A stretch of 64,000 nucleotides of DNA from Amycolatopsis methanolica 239 (GCF_000739085.1 NZ_CP009110.1:124001-188000), one strand, 5' to 3'; numbered from the stretch's first letter, positions 17,432 to 26,337 are shown. A program made the numbers and translations. Notes: generated from the sequence alone by a model not told the origin.

Positions 17432-18253
17432 GTGTCGCGTCGATCGTTACGCAATGCGCTTGTTCTGTCGGCCACGCTGGCCATCGCCGCGACCGCGACG
17501 GCCTGCGCGCAGGAGGTCAACACCGGCGGCGACACCCAGGCCGGCGGTGAGATCACCCTCAAGGAGACCGGCTTCCTCACCACCTGCACGCACCTTCCCT
17601 ACGCGCCGTTCCAGTTCACCGAGGGTGACAAGACCGTCGGGTTCGACGTGGACCTAGTGGACATGGTCGCGCAGAACCTGGGGGTGCAGCAGAAAATCTT
17701 CGACACCCCGTTCGAGGGCATCGAGTCGGGCGAGTCGCTCAACACCGGCCAGTGCGACGTCGCCGCCGCGGCGATGACGATCACGCCGGAGCGGCAGGGC
17801 GTGATGGACTTCTCGGTCGGCTACTTCGACGCCAACCAGGCGCTGCTGGTCAAGAAGGGCTCCGGCATCGACAGCCTGGAGAAGCTGCGCGGCAAGAAGC
17901 TCGGCGTTCAGCTCGGCACCACCGGTGAGGACTACGCCGAGGCGAACAAGGCCCAGTACGGCTACGAGATCGTCCAGTTCGAGGACCTCGCGCTGGAGCA
18001 GACCGCCGTCAAGACCGGCCAGGTCGACGCGGGCATCAACGACAACTCGGTGCACTACGAGTTCCTCAAGACCAACCCGGACGTCGAGGTGACCACCGAG
18101 TTCAAGACCGGTGACCAGTACGGCGTAGCCGTGCGCAAGGGCAACGGCGCGCTGCTGGCGAAGGTCAACGAGGTCATCAACGCCGCCAAGGCAGACGGCC
18201 GCTACGACGCCATCTACCAGAAGTGGTTCAACAAGCTGCCGGAAAGCAAGTAA
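17432..18253 (+). CDS. Polar amino-acid ABC transporter substrate-binding lipoprotein
   Basis: A 273-residue solute-binding lipoprotein of the SBP_bac_3 (glutamine/glutamate-type) family. A signal sequence ends at a lipobox cysteine near residue 25 (TATAC). The mature part starts TGFLTTCTHLPYAPFQ and has the typical GFDVDLVDMVAQNLG and MTITPERQGVMDFS segments, where the ligand arginine lies. The GTG start has an AGGAG ribosome binding site eight bases upstream. It is the first gene of a three-gene importer followed by permease and ATPase. Glutamate or glutamine is the most likely ligand, but specificity is not proven. Confidence 0.9.
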   Translation: MSRRSLRNALVLSATLAIAATATACAQEVNTGGDTQAGGEITLKETGFLTTCTHLPYAPFQFTEGDKTVGFDVDLVDMVAQNLGVQQKIFDTPFEGIESGESLNTGQCDVAAAAMTITPERQGVMDFSVGYFDANQALLVKKGSGIDSLEKLRGKKLGVQLGTTGEDYAEANKAQYGYEIVQFEDLALEQTAVKTGQVDAGINDNSVHYEFLKTNPDVEVTTEFKTGDQYGVAVRKGNGALLAKVNEVINAAKADGRYDAIYQKWFNKLPESK

Positions 18254-18283
18254 CCGGAAGCCACTTCTGCGAGGAGTTCCACC

Positions 18284-19093
18284 GTGGCGATGTCTCGCCG
18301 TAAACGCGCCCAGCTGTTCCGGGGCGCGCAGTACGCGCTGCTGGTGATCGTCATCCTGGTCGCGGCGTTCGTGGCCGACTGGGGCGAGATCCAGCGCGCG
18401 TTCTTCAACGTCGACGCGGCCCGCGCGCAGTTCCCCGGTGTCATCACGACGGCGCTGGTCAACACCATCGTCTACACCGCGCTCGGGTTCGCGTTCGGGC
18501 TGGCGGTCGGTCTCGTGCTGGCGCTGATGAAACTGTCGCCGGTCGGGCCGTACCGCTGGATCGCGACCGTCTACATCGAGTTCTTCCGCGGGGTCCCGGC
18601 GCTGCTGGTGTTCATCACGCTGGGCTTCGGGGCGCCGCTCGCGTTCGGGTTGAAGTTCGACATCTACTCGACCGTGATGCTGTCGCTCGGCCTGGTCGGC
18701 TCCGCTTACATCGCGGAGACCATCCGGGCCGGCATCCAGGCGGTGCCGGCCGGTCAGCGGGAGGCGGCGCGCTCCCTGGGCATGTCCCAGGGGCGGGCGA
18801 TGGTCTCGATCGTCGTCCCGCAGGCGTTCCGCATCATCCTGCCGCCGCTGACGAACGAGCTGATCCTGCTCACCAAGGACTCGTCGCTGATCTACCTGCT
18901 GGGCCTGGCCCGCGACGAGTACGAGCTGACGAAGTTCGGCCGGGAGGGCCTGAACGCGACCGGGTCGCTGACGCCGATCCTGCTTGCCGGGCTGTGCTAC
19001 CTGATCATCACGATCCCGCTGGGCTACCTGTCCCGGTACCTGGAGCGCCGCACCGGGCGCAAGAGCGAGCGCGGACTGGAGGTCGAGGCGTGA
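18284..19093 (+). CDS. Polar amino-acid ABC transporter permease
   Basis: A 269-residue permease of the HisMQ/GlnP family. A basic N-terminus is followed by about five to six hydrophobic segments. It has the family motif [12 protein letters not shown] (about residue 103) and the ATPase-contacting EAA loop [20 protein letters not shown] (about residue 161). The GTG start follows a GAGGAG site. Only one permease gene is present, so it should act as a homodimer. It overlaps the downstream ATPase gene by GTGA. Confidence 0.92.
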   Translation: MAMSRRKRAQLFRGAQYALLVIVILVAAFVADWGEIQRAFFNVDAARAQFPGVITTALVNTIVYTALGFAFGLAVGLVLALMKLSPVGPYRWIATVYIEFFRGVPALLVFITLGFGAPLAFGLKFDIYSTVMLSLGLVGSAYIAETIRAGIQAVPAGQREAARSLGMSQGRAMVSIVVPQAFRIILPPLTNELILLTKDSSLIYLLGLARDEYELTKFGREGLNATGSLTPILLAGLCYLIITIPLGYLSRYLERRTGRKSERGLEVEA

Positions 19094-19851
19094 CCGACGA
19101 CGTGATCGTCCAGGTGTCCGGACTGCACAAGGCGTTCGGCAGGCTGGAGGTGCTCAAGGGCATCGACCTGGAGGTGCAGCGCGGGCAGGTCGTCTGCATC
19201 ATCGGGCCGTCCGGCTCGGGCAAGTCGACGCTGCTGCGGTGCGTGAACCTGCTGGAGGAGCCCAACGACGGCTCGGTGGTGGTGAACGGGTTCCAGATCA
19301 CCGACCCGGACATCGACATCGACCGCGCTCGGCGGGGCATCGGCATGGTGTTCCAGTCGTTCAACCTGTTCAGCCACCTGTCGGTGCTGGACAACCTGAC
19401 CATCGCGCAGCGCAAGGTCCTCAAGCGGGACAAGGCCGAGGCCGAGCGGATCGCGCTGGAGAACCTGCGCAAGGTCGGGCTGACCGGCAAGGAACGCTCG
19501 CTGCCCACGCAGCTGTCCGGTGGCCAGCAGCAGCGCGTCGCGATCGCACGTGCGTTGTCCATGAACCCGGACGTGATGCTGTTCGACGAGCCCACCTCGG
19601 CCCTGGACCCGGAGCTGGTCGGCGACGTGCTCGCCGTGATGCGCCAGCTCGCCCGCGACGGCATGACGATGCTGGTGGTCACCCACGAGATGCAGTTCGC
19701 GCGTGAGGTGGCCGACGTGGTGCTGTTCATGGACGGTGGCGTGGTGGTCGAGCAGGGGCCGCCGTCCCAGGTGATCGCGGACCCGCAGCACGAGCGCACG
19801 CAGACGTTCCTGTCACGCGTGCTGAACCCGGCCCACGTCGACGAGAAGTGA
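19090..19851 (+). CDS. Polar amino-acid ABC transporter ATPase (GlnQ-like)
   Basis: A 253-residue GlnQ-type ATPase energising the preceding permease. Walker A is [12 protein letters not shown], the Q-loop is in [13 protein letters not shown], the signature [16 protein letters not shown], Walker [15 protein letters not shown], and the switch is THEMQFARE. The GTG start overlaps the permease stop (GTGA), so the longer open frame upstream is not used. It is the last gene of the operon, followed at once by a strong hairpin. Confidence 0.93.
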   Translation: MTDDVIVQVSGLHKAFGRLEVLKGIDLEVQRGQVVCIIGPSGSGKSTLLRCVNLLEEPNDGSVVVNGFQITDPDIDIDRARRGIGMVFQSFNLFSHLSVLDNLTIAQRKVLKRDKAEAERIALENLRKVGLTGKERSLPTQLSGGQQQRVAIARALSMNPDVMLFDEPTSALDPELVGDVLAVMRQLARDGMTMLVVTHEMQFAREVADVVLFMDGGVVVEQGPPSQVIADPQHERTQTFLSRVLNPAHVDEK

Positions 19852-19855
19852 CGTC

Positions 19856-19893
19856 GTGGCCCTCCTTACCTGAGCGAGGGTAAGGAGGGCCAC
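19856..19893 (+). terminator. Strong 15-bp stem terminator after the amino-acid importer
   Basis: GTGGCCCTCCTTACC (19856-19870) is perfectly complementary to GGTAAGGAGGGCCAC (19879-19893), with an eight-base loop, starting four bases past the ATPase stop. There is no U-run, but the length and perfection of the stem make termination very likely. Confidence 0.85.
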
Positions 19894-19914
19894 AGTGGGA
19901 GGCGGCGCCGAGCA

Positions 19915-20157
19915 TCATGCTGTGTAGCCGCCGCTTGGATCCCATTGTTGGAACGGCAAATTGTTGCAAGAGAAGGGCTGCAAACCGTTCACGCTGTCAT
20001 CTACACATCGCCTGGTCATGTTGGCCGTCATGACAACGCCGTTGCTACCGGCTCTGTTGAAGAACCACAGCTGACAGGGGCCGCCGTTACAATCGGTCGT
20101 CCGTAATCCGTATTCGTAGCTGTCATCGAGACACCGACCGGTCTCTACGCTGTCGGC
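19915..20157 (-). pseudogene. Ricin-type (QxW) lectin domain remnant
   Basis: Reading leftward, 80 codons without a stop encode a clear ricin B-like lectin module: TGRCLDDSYEYGLRTTDCNG, then CQLWFF, RRCVDDSVNGLQPFSC and FQQWDPSGGYTA. Cys-Leu/Val-Asp-Asp openings and QLW/QQW closings mark two trefoil repeats. There is no start codon: an in-frame TAG (20158-20160) cuts it off from a short ATG-initiated leader. A neighbouring frame just upstream reads FVILVATSARPTA, which looks like the end of a signal peptide, so a stop and a frameshift both seem to have broken a secreted lectin gene. This fragment was not among the predicted ORFs because it lacks a start. Confidence 0.6.
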
Positions 20158-20160
20158 CTA

Positions 20161-20683
20161 GCGCTCGTCGCGACAAGAATGACGAACCCGCATCATGAAC
20201 CGCCCCGCTGCTTTTTGGCGCGGTTGTCAACTGAACATCTCAGCCGGATTTTCGGCGCAGCGTCTCGACGAGCGCGGCAACCGCTTCCGCGGTTCGTGAC
20301 GGCGCAGTACGAACTGCTCGGCAGGGTGGTCCAGCCATTGGTCGACCTGGAACATACCGCTGAACTTTGCCAACATGCACCATGTCGAGCCGTTCGGGGT
20401 GGTCACCGGATGACCAGGCCAGGCTGCCGACCTGAGTGCCTGGCCAGAGCAGCACAGGCACGATTCCGGCTCGCAGCTCCTCGGGCCACTGGCGCAGCGC
20501 GCCTTCATGTGGGTGTCGCCCGGATGTTCTTTGCCCCGCCTTCAATCGCGTTGCTTTGCTCTACTGCGTCGGCAGGTATTGGCTGGACGAGCGGTAGGCG
20601 TCGTCCGGCACCTCAGCGAAACTGCCGTACCGGACTCACGGCACCAGCTAAGATTTCGATGCGCGAGCGAAGTGGGAGGGCAG
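20161..20683. other. Less GC-rich stretch without an intact gene
   Basis: This 520-base stretch is visibly less GC-rich than its surroundings. On the minus strand, two overlapping frames (20227-20508 and 20240-20545) contain protein-like segments such as LRQWPEELRAG and MFQVDQWLDHPAEQFV. They switch frame and lack credible starts, so a decayed gene is possible, but I do not recognise its family. The last 40 bases hold the GGGAGGG ribosome binding site and promoter of the solenoid gene. Confidence 0.4.
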
Positions 20684-23011
20684 ATGGCAAACGGGCAACC
20701 GGCACAAGCGGACCGCGCCCTGCCGGCCCTGGATCCCTTCCGCGGGGTGCCGGACCGGCGTTACCACCTCGCCGCGGAGGAGCTGCTCAAACCGCTGCTG
20801 GAGCCCGGCAGCGGTGGTCTGCTGCGCTGGCGCAAGCAGGCCAGCAACGCCCCGATCGTCGCCGTGGAAAACGCTTACATCACCGGGCGGCTGGACCTGC
20901 GCGGGGCCGACGTGGAGTGCCTTTTCCGCTTCGAGAACTGCCGCTTCGAACATCCGCCGGACGTGCGTGAGGCCAAGATCCTCGGGCTGGTCTTCCGGCG
21001 CTGCTGGCTGCCCGGGCTCAAGGCCCGCAACCTGCGCAGCCGCAACGACGTCCGCCTCATCCGCTGCGTCGTACAGGTCCTGCCGGGCAGCGACGACGGC
21101 GAGACAGCGGTGCAGCGCGGCGACACCCGCGAACGCGGGGTGCCGGACGCCGCGATCAACCTGACCGACGCCGTCGTCGAAGGCTCGGTCGTCCTCACCC
21201 GCACGGCGGTCGACTACCCGCAGGGCCGCGCGATCCAGGCCGACCGGCTGATCATCGCAGGCGCGCTGCTGGCCTACCGCATGCAGACCGAGGGCGAGGT
21301 CCGCCTCCCCGGCATGCGCACCGGCGGCAACGTGAACTTCTCCGGCGCCAAGCTGCGCAACCCGGACGGTTTCGCGCTCGACGGGAACGGCGCGCACATC
21401 GGCGGCAGCCTGCTGTGCGAGGTCGACAACTACGGCGCCGCCAGCACGCGGCAGCCGTTCTCCGCGCACGGCGTGCTGCACCTGCCGAGCATGCGGGTCA
21501 ACGGCGACATCGTGCTGCGCGCCGCCGAGTTGCAGAGCGAGCAGCAGGGCCGGATCGTCGTCGACGCGTGGAAGTCGAGCGACCCGTACGTCGACCCGTG
21601 GCCGGCGCTGGTCGGCGACCGGTGGCAGGTGGACGGCAACGTGGAGCTGTCCGACGGGCTGTCCGCGGTCGGCACACTGCGCATGATCAACGCGAAGATC
21701 GGCGGCACGCTGCGCCTGGCCCGCGCGCGCATCACGGTGCCGCGCGGTTCGGTGGAGCCGTACTACGACCGCGCGCTGCACCTGGACGGCTCGCAGATCA
21801 GCAGCGATCTGGAGGCGACGGGCCTGGAGATCCCGTCCGGGCAGCTGCGGATGGCCGACGTGACGGTCCGCGGGAACCTGCTGGCCGGGCGGGTGCGCCT
21901 GCGGCATGCGGAACGCGACGTCCTCTCCGCACGCCGGATGACGGTGGCGGGCAACTTCCACCTGCACGAGGCGACCATCGAGGGCACGTTGCGGCTGCAG
22001 GGCGTCGAGGTCGGCGGCAGTGTCTACCTGTACGGCACCGACGTCACCAAGCCGGCGGTGCGCAACCGGACCAGTTTCTCGGTGGACCTGCGCACGGTGA
22101 AGGTGGGCCGCGACATCACGCTGACCAGCGCCGGTGAGCAGCCGTTCCACGCCGAGGGCGGCGTCAACATGGACGGCGCGACCGCCGGCCGCCGCATCGA
22201 CTTCAGCGGCGCGGTGCTGGGTTCGTACAACAAGCACGCGATCGCGCTGGACGCGAGCGACGTGGGGGCGGACGAGTTCCTGCTCAACCTGGCCGAGCCC
22301 GCCACCGGCAGCATCGTGCTGCGGCACGCGCATTGTCAGACGCTGGAGGACAACGACAACTTCTGGCAGGCCGAGGGCGGCATCGAGCTGGAGGACTTCC
22401 GCTACGACGTGCTGAAGCGCCCGATCGACATGAAGGACGACGCTGCGGTGCGGGACCGCATCGAGCGGCTGCGCACCGCGATGGCCGGTTACCGGCCGGG
22501 CCCTTACGACCAGCTCGCCGCGATGCTGCGCAACAGCGGCAACGAGGAGCACGCGTCGACGGTGCTGTTCAAGAAGCAGCAGTACCGCTACGAGGCGCTC
22601 GCCCAGGGCTACCGGGTGCTCGGCCCTGGTGTGCGGTTGTGGAGCTGGCTGCAGCGGTGGATGGTCGGTTACGGGTACCGCCCGGTGCGGGCGCTGGCCT
22701 GGCTGATCGCGCTGCTGGCGGCGGGCAGCATCTACTTCGGCGCGGGCACCGATTCGTGTGTGAACGACCCGGTGCGGTACATGGTGAGCGGCCCGCGGTG
22801 CGCGGTCGACCAGCAGGAGACGGGCCTGGAGTGGAACCCGGTGCTGTACACGCTGGACCTGCTGGTGCCGATCGTCGATTTCGGCAACAAGGGCCGCTGG
22901 TACATGCACGACGTGGACAAGTGGGTGTCGAACGGCTTCACCGCGATGGGCTGGATCCTGGCCACCACGGTCGCCGCCGGAGCCGGCCGAATGATCCGCC
23001 GAGAAACCTAG
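20684..23011 (+). CDS. Large beta-solenoid membrane-anchored protein
   Basis: A 775-residue protein of unknown function, starting at an ATG behind GGGAGGG. Residues of about 55-590 consist of degenerate repeats of about 20-25 residues with short beta-strand cores ending in G-S/N-L/V patterns (for example GGNVNFSGAKLRNPDG, GGTLRLARARI, GGSVYLYG). They suggest a long right-handed beta-helix, pentapeptide- or bactofilin-like. A helical segment (YRPGPYDQLAAMLRNSGNEE, about 605-625) leads to two membrane helices (about 670-690 and 750-770) around a loop with two cysteines. Homologous actinobacterial proteins carry the label membrane-associated oxidoreductase, but no redox motif is visible here. 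The bulk is probably cytosolic. The gene stands alone. Confidence 0.75.
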   Translation: MANGQPAQADRALPALDPFRGVPDRRYHLAAEELLKPLLEPGSGGLLRWRKQASNAPIVAVENAYITGRLDLRGADVECLFRFENCRFEHPPDVREAKILGLVFRRCWLPGLKARNLRSRNDVRLIRCVVQVLPGSDDGETAVQRGDTRERGVPDAAINLTDAVVEGSVVLTRTAVDYPQGRAIQADRLIIAGALLAYRMQTEGEVRLPGMRTGGNVNFSGAKLRNPDGFALDGNGAHIGGSLLCEVDNYGAASTRQPFSAHGVLHLPSMRVNGDIVLRAAELQSEQQGRIVVDAWKSSDPYVDPWPALVGDRWQVDGNVELSDGLSAVGTLRMINAKIGGTLRLARARITVPRGSVEPYYDRALHLDGSQISSDLEATGLEIPSGQLRMADVTVRGNLLAGRVRLRHAERDVLSARRMTVAGNFHLHEATIEGTLRLQGVEVGGSVYLYGTDVTKPAVRNRTSFSVDLRTVKVGRDITLTSAGEQPFHAEGGVNMDGATAGRRIDFSGAVLGSYNKHAIALDASDVGADEFLLNLAEPATGSIVLRHAHCQTLEDNDNFWQAEGGIELEDFRYDVLKRPIDMKDDAAVRDRIERLRTAMAGYRPGPYDQLAAMLRNSGNEEHASTVLFKKQQYRYEALAQGYRVLGPGVRLWSWLQRWMVGYGYRPVRALAWLIALLAAGSIYFGAGTDSCVNDPVRYMVSGPRCAVDQQETGLEWNPVLYTLDLLVPIVDFGNKGRWYMHDVDKWVSNGFTAMGWILATTVAAGAGRMIRRET

Positions 23012-23085
23012 CCCAAGCCCCCCACACGATCAGGTGAAAATCCCAAAGGCGCCAGAACCAGACCAGCCGGCACCGGACGGGGGGT

Positions 23086-23134
23086 CCAGGGGGCGAAGCC
23101 CTCCCTGGCGGGGGTTTGGGGGTCCGACCCCCAA
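23086..23134. repeat. REP-like double palindrome between the solenoid gene and tRNA-Gly
   Basis: Two adjacent inverted repeats: CCAGGG (23086-23091) with CCCTGG (23103-23108), enclosing GGGCGAAGCCC-like pairing, and TTGGGGGTCCGACCCCCAA (23116-23134), nine-base arms around one base. The composition (GGGGGTTTGGGGG) is that of extragenic palindromes found in many copies in Streptomyces and Amycolatopsis genomes. It may also terminate the solenoid gene and protect the mRNA end. Confidence 0.6.
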
Positions 23135-23192
23135 TGCAATGGCGAGTAGCCCCAGCGAAGCGCAAAGCGCGAGCAGGGGTTGCCCAGCTACG

Positions 23193-23265
23193 AGCGGACG
23201 ACGGGATTCGAACCCGCGACCCTCACCTTGGCAAGGTGATGCGCTACCAGCTGCGCTACGTCCGC
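23193..23265 (-). tRNA. tRNA-Gly (anticodon GCC)
   Basis: A 73-base tRNA on the minus strand. The acceptor stem GCGGACG (5' end at 23265) pairs with CGTCCGC, followed by discriminator T at 23193; CCA is not encoded. The D-arm carries GCTGGTAGCGC, the anticodon stem-loop is CACCTTGCCAAGGTG with GCC in the loop, and the T-arm GCGGGTTCGAATCCCGT contains the invariant GTTCGAAT. It reads GGC (and GGU) glycine codons. Confidence 0.95.
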
Positions 23266-23493
23266 GTGCCCCGGTTGACCGGTGCGATGGACAGTCTATA
23301 CGGGTGCGATCGGCCGGGTTGACGGGGTGGCCAGTTTGGGGTGATCTTGGGTGGCTGCGAGGTGTGCGTCGCCCTGTCGGAGGGAACTCGGTCACTCCGG
23401 GAGTACAAGGGGTGACGGCGAGCGTTTCGCTCCGTATGGTGTCTCCATTCAACCGAACGGGTTAGTCCCGCGGGGGAGGAGGTGGCTGGCCGC

Positions 23494-24918
23494 ATGACGG
23501 ACGACGCGGCGGTGCCGGAACAGCGCATGGCATCGGAGGACGAGCAGGCTCTGTTGAGCAGGCTCCGTTCCGGTGAGGATGCCGCGTTCCGCGAGTTGTT
23601 CGAGCTGCACGCTTCCGCCGTCCGCAGGCTGGCCCGTAGCCTGGCCGCCGATTCGTCCGAGGCGGAGGACATCACCGCCGAGACGTTCTTCCGCGTGTTG
23701 CAGGCCTTGCGCCGCGGGAACGGCCCGAAGGAGCACGTCCGCGCGTACTTGCTGACGGTGGCGCGCCGGGTGTCGTGGGAGTGGCACGGCGCGCGCCGTG
23801 ACGTGCCGGTCAGCGACGACGAGCTGACCCACCGGGCGGGTGCGGGCGCCGACGCGCATGCCCGCACCGCTGAGCACAGCTTGATCACCACGGCGTTCAC
23901 CAGCTTGCCGGAGCGCTGGCGGACCGTGTTGTGGCAGACCGAGGTCGAGGGTGAGCAGCCGGCCGTGGTGGCGCCGCACTTCGGGTTGAGCGCGAACGCG
24001 ACGGCGGCGCTGGCGCGGCGGGCCCGGCAGGGTCTGCGTGCCGCGTACCTGCAGGCGCACCTGGCGATGAACCGGATTTCCGACGTCAGTTGCCGCGGGG
24101 TGATCGAGAAGCTCGGCGGCTACACCGCGGGCAGTGTCACCGGTGCGGAGGCGCGGCGGATCCGTGGTCATCTGCTGGGGTGCGCGTCCTGCCGGGCGAT
24201 GCACGCCGAGCTGCGGGACGTGTGCTCGTCGCTGCGTGCGCACGCCGGTGTGGTGGCGTTGTTGGTGCCGGCCACCGCCGTTGCCGCGGGTGGCGGCGCG
24301 ACGTCGGGCGTGCTGACCACGTTGAAGACCATGCTGGTGTCGAAGCTGAAGATCGGTGTGGCGCTGGCGTCGACCACGGCCGCGGGTGTGGTCGGGTTCG
24401 CGGTGGGCCCGGCGATGGTCGACGATTCGCAGCCGATGGGCCTGCCCGAGCAGGGCGGGGTCGAGTTGCGGATCGCCGAGCCGGAGTCGCGGCTGAGCCC
24501 GCCGCCGCAGGTGCTGGTCGCGCCCGACGAGGTGACGCTGCCCTACCCCGGCGCGCCGCTGCCGAGCACGGTCGTGGCGAAGTCGCCGCCGCCCGCGAAG
24601 TCGATCGAGCAGGCCGAGCCGCCCGCGCGGCAGGAGCCGCGCAGCGACGGTTCGAGCACCGGTGGCGAGCGGTCGGACCAGGTCGAGCCGACGCAGTCGT
24701 CGTCCCGCGGCAGCGCGCGCGACGACCTGCCGACCACGGACGCGACGCCCTTGTCGAGCGAGGACTCGCCGACGCGGGACAAGCCGGGCAAGGGCTGGGG
24801 CCGGGACAAGGACAAGCCGACGCAGGCCGAGTCGCACGGGCCACCGTCGTGGTCCGCCCCGTGGTGGCTGTGGCGGGACCGGGATCACGGGCACTCCGCC
24901 CGGGGGTCATCCGAGTAG
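23494..24918 (+). CDS. ECF sigma factor fused to a zinc-finger anti-sigma-like membrane tail
   Basis: A 474-residue protein. Residues of about 15-180 form an ECF sigma factor: region 2 contains ELFELHASAVRRLARS and DITAETFFRVLQAL, and region 4 contains LPERWRTVLWQTEVEG and a helix-turn-helix. An anti-sigma-like zinc-binding motif follows (RGHLLGCASCRAMH, about residue 220), then a hydrophobic helix (about 295-315) and a Pro/Ser-rich extracytoplasmic tail of about 150 residues. Sigma and anti-sigma-like parts in one chain imply self-contained control. A perfect AGGAGG (23477-23482) favours ATG 23494; GTG 23482 overlaps that site and is unlikely. Confidence 0.88.
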   Translation: MTDDAAVPEQRMASEDEQALLSRLRSGEDAAFRELFELHASAVRRLARSLAADSSEAEDITAETFFRVLQALRRGNGPKEHVRAYLLTVARRVSWEWHGARRDVPVSDDELTHRAGAGADAHARTAEHSLITTAFTSLPERWRTVLWQTEVEGEQPAVVAPHFGLSANATAALARRARQGLRAAYLQAHLAMNRISDVSCRGVIEKLGGYTAGSVTGAEARRIRGHLLGCASCRAMHAELRDVCSSLRAHAGVVALLVPATAVAAGGGATSGVLTTLKTMLVSKLKIGVALASTTAAGVVGFAVGPAMVDDSQPMGLPEQGGVELRIAEPESRLSPPPQVLVAPDEVTLPYPGAPLPSTVVAKSPPPAKSIEQAEPPARQEPRSDGSSTGGERSDQVEPTQSSSRGSARDDLPTTDATPLSSEDSPTRDKPGKGWGRDKDKPTQAESHGPPSWSAPWWLWRDRDHGHSARGSSE

Positions 24919-25003
24919 TCGATCTCCGTTCGCGTCTCGCGCGGCGGGCCGCGACCACGCTACGGTTGGACGGGCGAACGACCGTAGCGGGAGGCAGCGA
25001 AAG

Positions 25004-25444
25004 ATGAACCGCGTGGTGCGGGGAGGCGACGGCCGCGAGTGGGTCGTCCGGGCGCAGATGGAATGGCGCCGCCCGGCAACCGCCGAGGACTTCGAGCGGG
25101 ACATCTCCGGCAGCTACACCTCGGGCATCGCGATGCTCGCCGTGTGCGTACTGCTGGCCGTCATCCTCGTCGCCTGGCTGCCCGACACGGTCGTGGTGCC
25201 GCCGTGGGTGATCTACGGCCTGCTGCTGATCGTGGTGTTCTTCCCGCTGCGGTGGGTGCTGAACCGGCCGTGGACGGTTGTCGCGGAGACCGACGGCGGC
25301 GTCACCGGCGAGCCGCCGCCGGAGCGCTGGGTCGGGATCATCTCCGGCATGTTCCGCGTGCGCAGCGAGCTGACCAGGCTCGCGAAGACCATCCAGCGGG
25401 AGGCGGGCCCGGACTTCGAGGGCCCGCTGCGGCCGATGGAGTAG
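25004..25444 (+). CDS. Small two-helix membrane protein
   Basis: A 146-residue predicted membrane protein. Starting at ATG 25004, it has a soluble N-terminus (VRGGDGREWVVRAQMEW), two hydrophobic helices (about residues 43-60 and 65-82, split by PDTVVVPPW) and a cytosolic C-terminus with an amphipathic segment (SELTRLAKTIQRE). The family is unknown; similar small proteins occur singly in actinobacteria. It lies two bases ahead of the Fpg/Nei gene, so the two are probably co-transcribed. Confidence 0.75.
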   Translation: MNRVVRGGDGREWVVRAQMEWRRPATAEDFERDISGSYTSGIAMLAVCVLLAVILVAWLPDTVVVPPWVIYGLLLIVVFFPLRWVLNRPWTVVAETDGGVTGEPPPERWVGIISGMFRVRSELTRLAKTIQREAGPDFEGPLRPME

Positions 25445-25446
25445 CG

Positions 25447-26298
25447 ATGCCGGAGTTGCCCGAGGTCGAAGCGCTGGCGTACCACCTGCGTGAGCACGCG
25501 GTGGGGCGGCTGGTCAGCCGCGTCGACGTGGCGTCGCTGGCCGTGCTGAAGACGTTCGACCCGCCCTACACCGACCTGCACGGGCGCGAGGTGACCGGGG
25601 CCGGGCGATTCGGCAAGCACCTCGACCTCGACTGCGACGGCCTGCACCTGGTGGTGCACCTGGCGCGTGCCGGCTGGCTGCGCTGGGCGGACAACCTCTC
25701 GCCGGCGCCGCCGAAGCCGGGCAAGGGGCCGATCGCACTGCGGGTCCACTTCGGAGACCGCGGCTTCGACCTGACCGAGGCGGGCACGAAGAAGGGCCTG
25801 GCGGTGTGGGTCGTGCGGGATCCGCGGGAGGTGCCCAGCATCGCCCGGCTCGGCCCCGACGCCCTGTCGCTGCACCGAGATTCGCTGGCCGAGCTGCTGG
25901 CGGGCCGGACCGAGCGGCTGAAGTGGGCGCTGACGGACCAGTCGCTGATCGCCGGCATCGGCAACGCTTACTCGGACGAGATCTTGCACGCCGCGCGGCT
26001 GTCCCCGTTCGCGACCGCGGGCAAGCTGTCCGACGACGCGCTGGACCGGCTCGCCGACGCGGTGCACGAAATCCTGACGAGCGCGGTGGAGCGCTCGGTG
26101 GGCCAGGACGCGGCCCGCCTCAAGGGCGAGAAGCGGTCCGGACTCCGGGTGCACGCGCGGACCGGCCTGCCCTGCCCGGTGTGCGGGGACACGGTGCGTG
26201 AGGTTTCCTTCGCCGACAAGTCCTTCCAGTACTGCCCGACCTGCCAGACGGGCGGCAAGCCGCTCGCCGACCGTCGCCTGTCGCGCCTGCTGAAGTAG
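25447..26298 (+). CDS. Fpg/Nei family DNA glycosylase
   Basis: A 283-residue base-excision-repair glycosylase/AP lyase. The N-terminal Pro-Glu (MPELPEVE) supplies the catalytic proline and glutamate. The helix-two-turn-helix region (DQSLIAGIGNAYSDEILHAA) binds DNA, and a C-terminal zinc finger has CPVCGDT and CPTCQTGG pairs. The usual finger arginine position reads FQYCPTCQTGGKPLADRRLSR, so this is probably a member of the divergent actinobacterial Fpg2/Nei-like group rather than canonical MutM. It would excise oxidised purines or pyrimidines. Longer in-frame reading upstream is not used, as MPELPEVE must be N-terminal for catalysis. Confidence 0.92.
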   Translation: MPELPEVEALAYHLREHAVGRLVSRVDVASLAVLKTFDPPYTDLHGREVTGAGRFGKHLDLDCDGLHLVVHLARAGWLRWADNLSPAPPKPGKGPIALRVHFGDRGFDLTEAGTKKGLAVWVVRDPREVPSIARLGPDALSLHRDSLAELLAGRTERLKWALTDQSLIAGIGNAYSDEILHAARLSPFATAGKLSDDALDRLADAVHEILTSAVERSVGQDAARLKGEKRSGLRVHARTGLPCPVCGDTVREVSFADKSFQYCPTCQTGGKPLADRRLSRLLK

Positions 26299-26337
26299 CG
26301 CCTCACCCCGCAGGGTGGCGAAGTCAGCACAGAAAGT

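Noticed and set aside
20179..20970. Plus-strand open frame across the decayed stretch
   Set aside because: It has no ribosome binding site or recognisable domain and runs into the solenoid gene out of frame.
20648..22909. 753-codon open frame on the minus strand under the solenoid gene
   Set aside because: It is a by-product of GC-rich third positions in the rightward gene. Its translation is His/Arg/Ala-rich without motifs, and the rightward frame has the repeats, membrane helices and ribosome binding site.
23482..23493. GTG 23482 as the start of the sigma factor gene
   Set aside because: It overlaps its own AGGAGG site. ATG 23494 has workable spacing.
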